DNA of 64,000 bases from Serratia bockelmannii (GTDB lineage Bacteria; Pseudomonadota; Gammaproteobacteria; Enterobacterales; Enterobacteriaceae): positions 62,001 through 126,000 of the forward strand of contig NZ_VOUX01000033.1 of assembly GCF_008011855.1 (NCBI RefSeq), in the 5' to 3' direction. The notes under the pieces are model-generated. The model was not told the origin of the DNA and made no database searches. It saw nothing but the letters and a program-made list of their open reading frames with translations. Position 1 is the first letter of the stretch; each line of letters starts with the position of its first letter. This document shows, in pieces, positions 17,733 to 26,066 of this stretch. Position numbers and translations under genes: made by a program.

Positions 17733-20700
17733 TTCCCGTGTCCCATCGCCGAGCCAGGCCGACTTGCTGCAGCGCGACGGCGTGCTGCTGATCGTCGACA
17801 GCGTGCAACCGCCGCCGGGGCTGGTGCCCAAAGGGCAAACGCCGGTGCTGAAGCCCAAAGAGCAGGGGCTGTTTATCGCCCTGTGCGGCAGCGGCGAAAT
17901 CTATGCCTTTAACGGCCATGTCGATCTTGGCACCGGCGTGCGCACCGCGCTCGGGCAGATCGTCGCCGAAGAGTTGTACCTGCGCATGGATCAGGTGCAA
18001 ATGGTGTTGGGCGATACCGAACGCGCGCCGAATCAGGGCGCCACCATCGCCAGCGCCACGCTGCAGATCTCCGCCGTGCCGCTGCGCAACGCCGCCGCCG
18101 AAGCGCGCCGTTGGCTGTTGCGCCAGGCGGCGCAGCGCTTCGATGCGCCGGTGGAACAGCTGACGCTGGAGGAGGGCGTGATCCGCAGCCCGCAGGGGCA
18201 GGCGCTCAGCTACGCCGAGCTGGTGGCCGGCGGTCATGTCGAGCTGTCGATTTCCGGCGACGCGCCGCTGAAACCGCAGGCGGAGTATCGCCTGGTGGGC
18301 ACCAGCGCCGCGCGCGTCGATATTCCGGCCAAGGCGACCGGCGAAACCACCTACGTACACGATATGCGCCTGCCGAACATGCTGCACGGCCGGGTGGTGC
18401 GGCCGCCCTATGCCGGGTACGACAGCGGCGAATTTGTCGGCACCAGCCTGCTGGCGGTGGATGAAACCTCGATCGCGCATATTCCCGGCATCGTCAAACT
18501 GGTGGTGATCGGCGATTTCATCGGCATCGTCGCCGAGCGCGAAGAGCAGGCGATCAAGGCGGCGCAGGCGCTGCAGGCCAGCTGGAAAGACTGGCGCCGC
18601 AATTTGCCGCAGATGACCGACGTGGCGCAGGCGCTGCGCGACAATCCGCACTCGACCCGGGTGGTGCACGATACCGGCGATGTGGACGCGGCACTGGCGG
18701 CGGCCGACAGGCGTTTCACCCGCAGCTACCTGTGGCCGTATCAGCTGCATGCCTCGATTGGCCCTTCTTGCGCGCTGGCGGACTACCGGCCGGAGCGCCT
18801 GCAGGTCTGGTCAGGCAGCCAGAACCCGCACCTGCTGCGCGCCGATCTGGCCTGGCTGCTGGAATACCCGGAAGCGCAGATCGAGATCGTTCGCATGGAG
18901 GCGGCCGGTTGCTATGGCCGCAATTGCGCCGATGACGTCTGCGCCGACGCGGCGCTGCTGTCGCGCGCGGTGGGCAGGCCGGTGCGGGTGCAGCTGACCC
19001 GCGAACAAGAACATGTGTGGGAACCGAAGGGCACGGCGCAGCTGATGGAAGTGGACGGCGGGCTGGACGCCGCCGGGCACCCGGTCGCCTATGACTTTCG
19101 CACCTATTACCCTTCCAACGGCGCGCCGACGCTGGCGCTGCTGCTGACCGGCCGGGTCGAACCGCTGCCGGTGGCCTATGAAATGGGCGACCGCACTTCG
19201 GTGCCGCCTTATGCGTATCCGGCGCTGCGCGTCAGCATCGAGGACATGGCGCCGATCGTGCGCGCCTCCTGGATGCGCGGCGTTTCCGCCTTGCCGAACA
19301 CCTTCGCCCACGAATCTTATATCGATGAGCTGGCCCACGCCGCCGGCGTCGACCCGCTGGAATATCGGCTGCGCTATATCCATGACGAACGCGCCAGTGA
19401 ACTGATGCGCAGCACCGCAGAACGCGCCGGCTGGACGCCGCACACCGAACCGATGCAGACCCCGGCGGAAGACGGCGTGCTGCGCGGGCGCGGCTTTGCC
19501 TATGCCCGTTACATCCACAGCAAGTTTCCCGGCTTTGGCGCGGCCTGGGCCGCCTGGGTGGCCGACGTGGCGATCGACAAAGCCAGCGGCGAAGTGGCGG
19601 TGACGCGCATCGTGGTCGGCCACGACGCAGGCATGATGGTCAATCCGGACGGCGTGCGCCACCAAATTCATGGCAACGTATTGCAATCGACCAGCCGGGT
19701 GTTGAAAGAGCGCGTGACCTTTGAGGAATCGACGGTCTCCGCCAAAGAATGGGGGGCTTACCCGATCCTGACCTTCCCGGAGGTGCCGGAGGTGGACGTG
19801 GTGATGATGCCGCGCCCTTACGATCCGCCGCTGGGCGCCGGGGAGTCGGCGTCGGTGCCCAGCGCGGCGGCCATCGCCAACGCGGTGTTCGACGCCACCG
19901 GCATTCGTTTTCGCGAGCTGCCGATCACCTCGGACAAGCTGCGTGAGGCGCTGAACGGGCCGGATGCCGAGCGGCAGGCCGCGCCGCCCAAGAAAAAGAA
20001 GCGCGGTAAATGGTGGTTCGGCGGCGCGGCGGGGCTGTTCGGCGCGGTGCTGGGCATCGCCGGCAGCGCCTTGCCATGGCGGACGGAGATCGCGCCGGTG
20101 GCGACGCCTGGCGCCGGCACCTGGTCGGCCGCCACGCTGGAGCGCGGCCGTCAGTTGGCCGCCGCCGGAGACTGCGCGGTTTGCCATACCGCGTCGGAAG
20201 GGGCGACCAACGCCGGTGGGTTGGCGATGGCGACGCCGTTCGGCACGCTCTACAGCACCAACATTACCCCGGACGTGGCAACCGGCATCGGCAACTGGTC
20301 GTTTACCGCATTCGATCGGGCGATGCGTCAGGGCATCGCCCGCGACGGCCGCCACCTCTATCCGGCATTTCCTTACACCGCCTTCAGTAAAATGACCGAC
20401 GGCGACATGCAGGCGCTGTACGCTTATCTGATGTCGCAACCGGCGGTGCGCCAGAGCAATCCGGCCAATCAGATGCGCTTCCCGTTTAACCTGCGGCCGC
20501 TGATGGCGGGCTGGAACGCGCTATTCCTGCGCCAGGGGGAATATCAACCCGATCCGCAGCAAAGCGCGCAGTGGAACCGCGGCGCCTATCTGGTCAACGG
20601 CCTTGGCCACTGCGCCGCCTGCCATTCGCCGCGTAATCTGCTGGGGGCGGAAAAGGGCGGCGCGGCCTTCCTGGCGGGAGGGATGGTGGACGGGTGGGAA

Positions 20701-21294
20701 GCGCCGGCGCTGAATCAATTGGCCAATGCGGACAAGCCCTGGACTGAGGAGCAGCTGTTTCAGTACTTCCGCACCGGGCATTCCGCCGAGCACGGCGTGG
20801 CGGCCGGGCCGATGGGGCCGGTGGTCAGCGAACTGGCGACGTTGCCGCAGAGCGATCTGCGGGCGATGGCCAACTATGTGATGTCGCTGAGCGCCAAGGC
20901 GACGCTGAATGTGGAACCGCAGGCGCAGTTGGCGGCCCGCGCGTTGCCTGCGGGTCAACTGGCGGGCGAGCGGTTGTTCCAGGGCGCTTGCCAGGCCTGC
21001 CACAGCGCCGCCGCCGGCGGGCCGCAGCTGTTCGGCGTCAGCCCGGATCTGGCCAATAACACCAATATCTTCAGCGATCGCCCCGATAACCTGATCAAGG
21101 TGATCCTGCAAGGGATCCCCAAGCCGGCCACCGCCGAATTGGGCTTTATGCCGGGCTTTAAGGACAGCTTTTCCGATCGGCAGGTGACGGCGCTGGTGAA
21201 TTATCTGCGCCAACGCTATGCCGGCGACAAACCGGCCTGGCGCGACGTGGAGGCTCAGGTGGCGCGGTTGCGCGCAGAGCCTGGCACGCACTGA
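17725..21294 (+). CDS. nicB: Nicotinate hydroxylase large subunit NicB (molybdenum-cytochrome c fusion)
   Basis: 1189 residues, the same size as P. putida NicB. The first ~750 residues are a molybdopterin-binding domain of the xanthine dehydrogenase family, with GAGESASVPSAAAIANA near its end. A Lys-rich stretch and one membrane helix (around GAAGLFGAVLGIAGSAL) follow. The remainder is a triheme cytochrome c module with CAVCH, CAACH and CQACH. It hydroxylates nicotinate and feeds electrons to the respiratory chain rather than to NAD. The start ATG at 17725 overlaps the nicA stop by eight bases; earlier in-frame ATGs lie inside nicA. Needs molybdenum cofactor and cytochrome c maturation. Confidence 0.93.
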   Translation: MTDSRVPSPSQADLLQRDGVLLIVDSVQPPPGLVPKGQTPVLKPKEQGLFIALCGSGEIYAFNGHVDLGTGVRTALGQIVAEELYLRMDQVQMVLGDTERAPNQGATIASATLQISAVPLRNAAAEARRWLLRQAAQRFDAPVEQLTLEEGVIRSPQGQALSYAELVAGGHVELSISGDAPLKPQAEYRLVGTSAARVDIPAKATGETTYVHDMRLPNMLHGRVVRPPYAGYDSGEFVGTSLLAVDETSIAHIPGIVKLVVIGDFIGIVAEREEQAIKAAQALQASWKDWRRNLPQMTDVAQALRDNPHSTRVVHDTGDVDAALAAADRRFTRSYLWPYQLHASIGPSCALADYRPERLQVWSGSQNPHLLRADLAWLLEYPEAQIEIVRMEAAGCYGRNCADDVCADAALLSRAVGRPVRVQLTREQEHVWEPKGTAQLMEVDGGLDAAGHPVAYDFRTYYPSNGAPTLALLLTGRVEPLPVAYEMGDRTSVPPYAYPALRVSIEDMAPIVRASWMRGVSALPNTFAHESYIDELAHAAGVDPLEYRLRYIHDERASELMRSTAERAGWTPHTEPMQTPAEDGVLRGRGFAYARYIHSKFPGFGAAWAAWVADVAIDKASGEVAVTRIVVGHDAGMMVNPDGVRHQIHGNVLQSTSRVLKERVTFEESTVSAKEWGAYPILTFPEVPEVDVVMMPRPYDPPLGAGESASVPSAAAIANAVFDATGIRFRELPITSDKLREALNGPDAERQAAPPKKKKRGKWWFGGAAGLFGAVLGIAGSALPWRTEIAPVATPGAGTWSAATLERGRQLAAAGDCAVCHTASEGATNAGGLAMATPFGTLYSTNITPDVATGIGNWSFTAFDRAMRQGIARDGRHLYPAFPYTAFSKMTDGDMQALYAYLMSQPAVRQSNPANQMRFPFNLRPLMAGWNALFLRQGEYQPDPQQSAQWNRGAYLVNGLGHCAACHSPRNLLGAEKGGAAFLAGGMVDGWEAPALNQLANADKPWTEEQLFQYFRTGHSAEHGVAAGPMGPVVSELATLPQSDLRAMANYVMSLSAKATLNVEPQAQLAARALPAGQLAGERLFQGACQACHSAAAGGPQLFGVSPDLANNTNIFSDRPDNLIKVILQGIPKPATAELGFMPGFKDSFSDRQVTALVNYLRQRYAGDKPAWRDVEAQVARLRAEPGTH

Positions 21295-21300
21295 GCCGCC

Positions 21301-22182
21301 TCAGGCATGGCGCAGGAACGCTACCAGCCGCTGCGCCGGCAGCGGCAGCTGCGCCTGCTCACGTACCACGATCGATAAACGCCGGGTCGCCCACTCGTCC
21401 GTCAGCGGCAGGGCGGCGTGTCGAATTTCCGGATGGCGTTGGGCGCTCTCTTCCGGCACCACCGCCAACCCGGCGCCGCGCAGCACCATGCGGCAGATGG
21501 CGTCGAAATTAGCCGCGCGCGCCCGCAGCCGCATCGGGCCGCCGCTGCGTATCGCCAGCTGTTCCAGATGCTGTTGTAGGGCACTCTCTTCCGGCAGGCC
21601 GATGAAATCAAAAGGCAGGGCGTCCGCAAAGCTGAGCGTGCGGCGGCCGCTGAGCGCATGCCCCGGCGGCAGCGCCAGCACCAGACGATCCTGGCGAAAA
21701 GGGTAGCTTGCCAGCCCACGCAGATCGGCGTGGTCCGCCACGATGCCGATATCCGCCGCCCGTTCGGCGATGGCCTGCGCGATGGCCGGGCTGGGCAGCT
21801 CCTCCAGCGCGATGTCGGTGTGCGGGTGCAGCACCAGAAAATCCGCCAGCAGCTCCGGCAGAAAAGCGTCGGCGGCGACGGTATTGGCGACGATGCGCAG
21901 CTGGCTGCGCTGGCCCGGCGCGAACTCGGCCATATCACCCCGCAGCCGGTCGCGCTGTTGCAGCAGCACGCGCGCGTGTTGCAACAGGCGCTCACCGGCG
22001 GGCGTCGCCTGGACGCCGCGCGGATTGCGCGTCAACAGCGCCACGCCGGCCTGTTGTTCCAGCCCGCGCATGCGGGCGCTGGCGGCGGCCAGCGACAGCC
22101 CGACGCGCTCGCCGCCGGCGGTGATGCTGCCGGTCTCGAGCACCGCCACCAACAGTCGCAGATCGATAAAGTCAAAATGCAT
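21301..22182 (-). CDS. LysR-family transcriptional regulator
   Basis: 293 residues. The N-terminal helix-turn-helix (DLRLLVAVLETGSITAGGERVGLS) and the substrate-binding domain are typical of LysR proteins. The ATG at 22182 has GAGGAAG upstream; an in-frame extension to 22257 lacks a ribosome site. It is convergent with nicB, ending six bases past its stop, and divergent from the TauE-type exporter, which it probably controls (inference). Ligand unknown. Confidence 0.88.
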   Translation of the reverse strand: MHFDFIDLRLLVAVLETGSITAGGERVGLSLAAASARMRGLEQQAGVALLTRNPRGVQATPAGERLLQHARVLLQQRDRLRGDMAEFAPGQRSQLRIVANTVAADAFLPELLADFLVLHPHTDIALEELPSPAIAQAIAERAADIGIVADHADLRGLASYPFRQDRLVLALPPGHALSGRRTLSFADALPFDFIGLPEESALQQHLEQLAIRSGGPMRLRARAANFDAICRMVLRGAGLAVVPEESAQRHPEIRHAALPLTDEWATRRLSIVVREQAQLPLPAQRLVAFLRHA

Positions 22183-22289
22183 GCGTTCTTCCTCTGTCTT
22201 TGCCGCAGGCAGGCTCTGCCATTGCCGCATTGTGCCGCGGCGCGGCGCCGGCCACAATCGGGCCGTTGATTCGCCATAAGGATAGACGC

Positions 22290-23033
22290 ATGTCGCTGAC
22301 GTTACTCGAGATTATCGCCCTGACGGGCATTTTTACGCTGGCCGGCACGGTCAAAGGGGCGATCGGTCTGGGGTTGCCGACGGTCTCGATGGGGCTGCTC
22401 AGCCTGATGATGCCGCCGGGGCAGGCCGCCGCGCTGCTGCTGTTACCCTCGTTGATCACCAATCTGTGGCAGTTGCTGTGCGGGCCGAGGTTGGGGGCGC
22501 TGTGCCGTCGACTCTGGCCGATGATGCTGTGCGTCACGCTGGGCACGTTGCTGAGCGCCGGCGCGCTCACCGCCACCGACGGCCGCCTGGCGCCGCTGGC
22601 GCTGGGCGTTTGCCTGATCGGCTATGCGCTGTTGGGATTCACCCGTTTCGATTGGCGCGTTTCCGTCACGGCAGAGCCTTGGCTGGGGCCGCTGTGCGGC
22701 CTGGTGACCGGCGTGCTGACCGGCGCCACCGGCGTATTCGTCATACCGGCGGTGCCCTATCTGAACGCATTGGGCCTGGCGCGTGACGATCTGGTGCAGG
22801 CGCTGGGGCTGTCGTTCACCGTCTCGACGCTGGCGCTGGCCGCCGGATTAGCCTGGCATCAGGCGCTGCCCGCTACGCTGCTCGGCGGTTCGCTGTTGGC
22901 GTTGTTGCCGGCGCTTGCCGGCATGTGGTTGGGGGAGAGGGTGCGTCGTCATTGTCGCCCGCAGCTGTTCCGTCGCCTCTTCTTTATTGGGTTATTAATC
23001 TTGGGCGTTGAGATTATTTGGCGATTCAATTAA
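22290..23033 (+). CDS. TauE/SafE-family membrane exporter
   Basis: 247 residues with about eight hydrophobic helices. The opening motif GTVKGAIGLGLPTVSMG is that of TauE/SafE (formerly DUF81) permeases, which move sulfite, sulfonates or small organic acids. The start ATG at 22290 has AAGGAT upstream. It is divergent from the LysR gene, a common regulator-exporter pair. Substrate unknown; proximity to nic genes is not proof of a link. Confidence 0.85.
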   Translation: MSLTLLEIIALTGIFTLAGTVKGAIGLGLPTVSMGLLSLMMPPGQAAALLLLPSLITNLWQLLCGPRLGALCRRLWPMMLCVTLGTLLSAGALTATDGRLAPLALGVCLIGYALLGFTRFDWRVSVTAEPWLGPLCGLVTGVLTGATGVFVIPAVPYLNALGLARDDLVQALGLSFTVSTLALAAGLAWHQALPATLLGGSLLALLPALAGMWLGERVRRHCRPQLFRRLFFIGLLILGVEIIWRFN

Positions 23034-23321
23034 TTGAATCGATAGCATCTGCGTGTAATTAGGTTCGGTATATTATTCTGGATTTTATTCCAATATAATT
23101 ATTTTCAGCAGTGAGAATACACCTTCAGTCATTCTTGTCAAAAAATAGCCCTTATGACAGCGGTTCCTGCGCCAGTGGTTTCTGGGGAATGGCAGTTCTA
23201 CAGGAAATGGTTATGGCGGCAATGGCACTGGACCGAGAGAGGCCAGAGAATCCAGAACCAAACGCTAATTAACAGCTGCAATCCCAGCACAGAAGTAAAA
23301 TTCTGTGCTTTTATGGGGTAT
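23034..23321. other. Intergenic region, AT-rich, possible remnant
   Basis: 288 bases. The first half is AT-rich and featureless. At 23187-23235 a different frame reads a Gly/Asn-rich stretch (GNGSSTGNGYGGNGTGP) without a start, which may be the tail of a decayed gene. Confidence 0.35.
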
Positions 23322-23591
23322 ATGATGAATAAATATGTTGTTTTTATAAAGAGCGATGAATCAAGGGTGCAGAGAAAGGAAGTGGTTACACGAGAAATAA
23401 TTAAAGATATGAAGCAGAAAGGGTTCGGAAAGCATCATATTGAAGTAGAAGCTGAGAACGAAAATGATGCCATTAACCAACTAAATAAGAACAGCAATGA
23501 CTATTTGGACTCATTGAGAAATTTTTCCGGTGATTTATTGTTTTGCTCTGTTTGCGTCATTGTTATGGTCATGGTTTATTTATTCAATTGA
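23322..23591 (+). CDS. Hypothetical small protein with C-terminal membrane helix
   Basis: 89 residues, not recognised. The first ~70 are charged (Lys/Glu/Asn rich); the last ~20 (LLFCSVCVIVMVMVYLF) form a hydrophobic helix, so a tail-anchored protein is likely. Codon use is AT-rich, unlike neighbours, suggesting transfer. ATG 23322 has GGGG five bases upstream. An upstream in-frame extension to 23154 looks non-coding. Confidence 0.5.
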   Translation: MMNKYVVFIKSDESRVQRKEVVTREIIKDMKQKGFGKHHIEVEAENENDAINQLNKNSNDYLDSLRNFSGDLLFCSVCVIVMVMVYLFN

Positions 23592-23969
23592 GCCATAATC
23601 CAGTTTTGAATCATTCATTTTTTTATACTATCCGATTGCCCGCTAAAAACCCAATAAGGCTCAGGCCTGCGGGCCGCCCAAAATGGTCTCCCACATGCCG
23701 GCGAGAATGCGTTTGCCGATTTCGCTCTTCAGTCTTCATACCCGCCGTGGGTGATAGCCATGTCTTTGCCGTGCGCCACGTCGCAGCGTTTGCGTGCCTT
23801 CAGCACCAGATCTTGATAACGCAGCAGGGTGTCTTCGATGCCCTGCGAGTGGGTCTGAACGGCGATGGGGCAAGGCGATTTTTGCTGCCCGCTTCCGCTT
23901 TCAATTTACGGCGCGGCGCATTGCGCGATATTCTGGTTTTCTGATGGGCTAACGGCGGATGAGGGAACC
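23592..23969. other. Gap before the P1 peptidase gene
   Basis: 378 bases without an intact gene. It contains the decayed minus-strand fragment and, from about 23940, the leader of the P1 peptidase gene with GAGGGAACC as ribosome site. Confidence 0.5.
23661..23870 (-). pseudogene. Decayed gene fragment, function not identified
   Basis: On the minus strand codons from about 23870 read like real protein (SQGIEDTLLRYQDLVLKA, then KRCDVAHGKDMAITHGGYED) and hit a stop. A second frame then continues sensibly (SEIGKRILAGMWETILGGPQ) to a stop at 23661. This looks like one C-terminal coding segment with a frameshift and no start. I cannot name the family. Confidence 0.5.
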
Positions 23970-25025
23970 ATGATTGACAGCCAGGTGTTTGAACAACAAA
24001 GCCTCGACAATCTGCTGAGCTATTGGCGGCGCCATCGCCGCCTGCCGGGCGCGCGCTATCCGGCCGGGCCGACAGACAGCCTGTGTGACGTGCCGGGCGT
24101 CAGCGTCGGGCATCACACCTTGGCCGACGGCGAATGCCAGACCGGCGTCACCGCCATCGTGCCGCCGGGCGATCTGTTCAACCAACCGTTGCCGTGCGGC
24201 AGCGCGGTGCTCAATGGCTTCGCCAAGCCGCTGGGATTGGTGCAATTGAATGAGCTGGGGGAGTTGCAAACGCCGATCCTGCTGAGCAACACCTTCGCCG
24301 TCGGCACGCTGTTCAACGCCATGGTGCGGCGCAGCTGCTTGCGCTACCCGCAGATCGGCCGCGGCAGCGCCACCATCAACCCGCTGGTGCTGGAGTGCAA
24401 CGACGGCTACCTCAACGATATTCAGGCGATGGCGGTGCGTGAGGAGCACGTCTTCAGCGCGCTGGATAACCATTCCACCCGCTTTGCGCGCGGCAGCGTC
24501 GGCGCCGGGCGCGGCATGAGCAGCTTCGGCCTGAAGGGCGGCATCGGCACCGCCTCGCGTTATTGCCCGGGGCTTGGCACCACGCTCGGCGTGCTGGTGC
24601 TGGCCAACTTCGGTACCCTCGACTCGTTGACGCTGAGCGGCGTGCGCGTCGGCCCGGCGCTGGGCAAGCTGCTGGCGGACCCACCGCCGCAGGTGGACGC
24701 CGGTTCGGTCATTATCATCATCGCCTGCGATCGGGCGCTGGACAGCCGGCAACTGAACCGTATCGCCCGCCGAGCGGGCGCGGGTCTGGGGCGGGTGGGC
24801 AGCCATTGGGGGCACGGCTCCGGCGACATCGCGCTGGCGTTCTCCACCCGGTTGCTGGGGGCCACGCTGCCGGACGAACGGCTGGAGCCGCTGTTTGCGG
24901 CTGCCGCGGATGCCACCGAATACGCAGTATTGGATGCGTTGCTGAGCGCCGAGGGCGTCAGCGGTTTCCAGCAGCACGCGCGTATGGCGTTGGGCCCGCT
25001 GCTCGATCGGCTGGCGGCAAATTGA
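23970..25025 (+). CDS. P1-family (DmpA/BapA-type) aminopeptidase
   Basis: 351 residues. P1 peptidases are N-terminal nucleophile enzymes that cut themselves before a Ser. Here the probable cleavage is Gly245|Ser246 in VDAGSVIIII, very near the Gly249|Ser250 site of DmpA. Other family blocks are PTDSLCDVPGVSVGHHT, GSVGAGRGMSSFGLKGGIG and HGSGDIALAFST. Substrates are N-terminal D-amino acids, glycine amides or beta-amino acids. The gene is followed by an M55 D-aminopeptidase, so both may process D-amino-acid peptides such as cell-wall fragments (inference). Confidence 0.88.
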   Translation: MIDSQVFEQQSLDNLLSYWRRHRRLPGARYPAGPTDSLCDVPGVSVGHHTLADGECQTGVTAIVPPGDLFNQPLPCGSAVLNGFAKPLGLVQLNELGELQTPILLSNTFAVGTLFNAMVRRSCLRYPQIGRGSATINPLVLECNDGYLNDIQAMAVREEHVFSALDNHSTRFARGSVGAGRGMSSFGLKGGIGTASRYCPGLGTTLGVLVLANFGTLDSLTLSGVRVGPALGKLLADPPPQVDAGSVIIIIACDRALDSRQLNRIARRAGAGLGRVGSHWGHGSGDIALAFSTRLLGATLPDERLEPLFAAAADATEYAVLDALLSAEGVSGFQQHARMALGPLLDRLAAN

Positions 25026-25041
25026 ATAACGGGAGTGTGAT

Positions 25042-25866
25042 GTGAAAGTCTTTATCTCTGCGGATATCGAGGGTATTGCCGGCGTGATGCGGCCGGAGCA
25101 GTGCAACCCGGCCCATGCCGACTATGCGGTGGCGCGCGAGCTGATGGAGCAGGAGGTCAACGCCGCCATCGACGGCGCTTTTGCCGGCGGCGCCACCGAG
25201 GTGACGGTGGCCGACAGCCACGCCATGATGCAGAATCTGCGCGCCGATCGCATCGATGCGCGGGCGCGCCTGGTGCAGGGCAAGCCGCGCGGGCTGTCGA
25301 TGGTGGAAGGGCTGCAGCATCAACGTTACGACGGCATGATGTTTATCGGTTATCACAGCGCCGCCGGCGAACGCGGCGTGCTGGCGCATACCATCAACGG
25401 TCGGGCCTTTTATCGCGTCAGCCTGAACGGCGAAGTGGTAGGCGAAAGCGATCTGTATGCGGCGATGGCGGCGGAGTTGAACGTGCCGTTGTGGCTGGTG
25501 AGCGGTGACGACGAGCTGCAACGTTGGATCGCTGAACGTTATCCGCAATCTGGCTATGTTTGCGTAAAACGCGCCCTCTCGCAAACCGCCGCCGAATCGC
25601 TCAGCCCACAGCGGGCGCGGGCGGAGATCCGCGAGCGGGCGATGCAACAGGTGCGCCAGGGCGCCAGACTGCCGGTGGAGCGCCGTTTTATGCCGCCTTA
25701 CCGGCTGACGCTGATGGCGGCCAAACCGGTGCTGGCGGATCTGTTCAGCCTGGTGCCTGGCGTGGAGCGCCAGGACGCGCTGACCGTGGCCTTCGACAGC
25801 GACAACATGGCGGCGCAAATCAACCTGCTCAGCGTTTTCTCCTATCTGGCGACGACGCAGAGTTGA
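25042..25866 (+). CDS. dppA: M55-family D-aminopeptidase (DppA type)
   Basis: 274 residues. Zinc ligands of Bacillus DppA can be matched: Asp8 and Glu10 (SADIEG), His60 (DSHAMM) and His105 (GYHSAAGE), with His116 at the nucleophile position. It releases N-terminal D-alanine from short peptides. It starts 16 bases after the P1 peptidase gene, so the two form an operon. No peptide ABC transporter genes accompany it, unlike the Bacillus dpp operon. Confidence 0.88.
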   Translation: MKVFISADIEGIAGVMRPEQCNPAHADYAVARELMEQEVNAAIDGAFAGGATEVTVADSHAMMQNLRADRIDARARLVQGKPRGLSMVEGLQHQRYDGMMFIGYHSAAGERGVLAHTINGRAFYRVSLNGEVVGESDLYAAMAAELNVPLWLVSGDDELQRWIAERYPQSGYVCVKRALSQTAAESLSPQRARAEIRERAMQQVRQGARLPVERRFMPPYRLTLMAAKPVLADLFSLVPGVERQDALTVAFDSDNMAAQINLLSVFSYLATTQS

Positions 25867-26024
25867 CCCCGGTGCGGGTGCCTGCCCGCACCGCACGATT
25901 CTCCAATAGAAAAACCCTCTTCAACATTAAGTCTACTGGATAATAGGCTACGCTAATTATTGCTCTGTTGCGCTATATCACCTGACGGGCGCAACAAGCC
26001 ATTCCCATAACAAGATTTGTTTCG

Positions 26025-26053
26025 CCGAAGGCAGTGACGCCTTCGGTTTTTTT
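26025..26053 (+). terminator. Rho-independent terminator directly before the molybdenum operon start
   Basis: CCGAAGGC-agtgac-GCCTTCGG followed by seven T. The T run ends immediately before the GGAG ribosome site of the next gene, leaving no room for a promoter in between. It may end the dppA transcript or act as an attenuator. Confidence 0.8.
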
Positions 26054-26066
26054 GGAGTCATGAGCA

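Noticed and set aside
18811-20439. Long minus-strand frame inside nicB
   Set aside because: A shadow of high-GC codon bias; the plus strand carries clear NicB motifs through the whole stretch.
23154-23321. N-terminal extension of the small low-GC protein
   Set aside because: The codons read as non-coding (Trp/Arg/Gln rich), and ATG 23322 has its own ribosome site.
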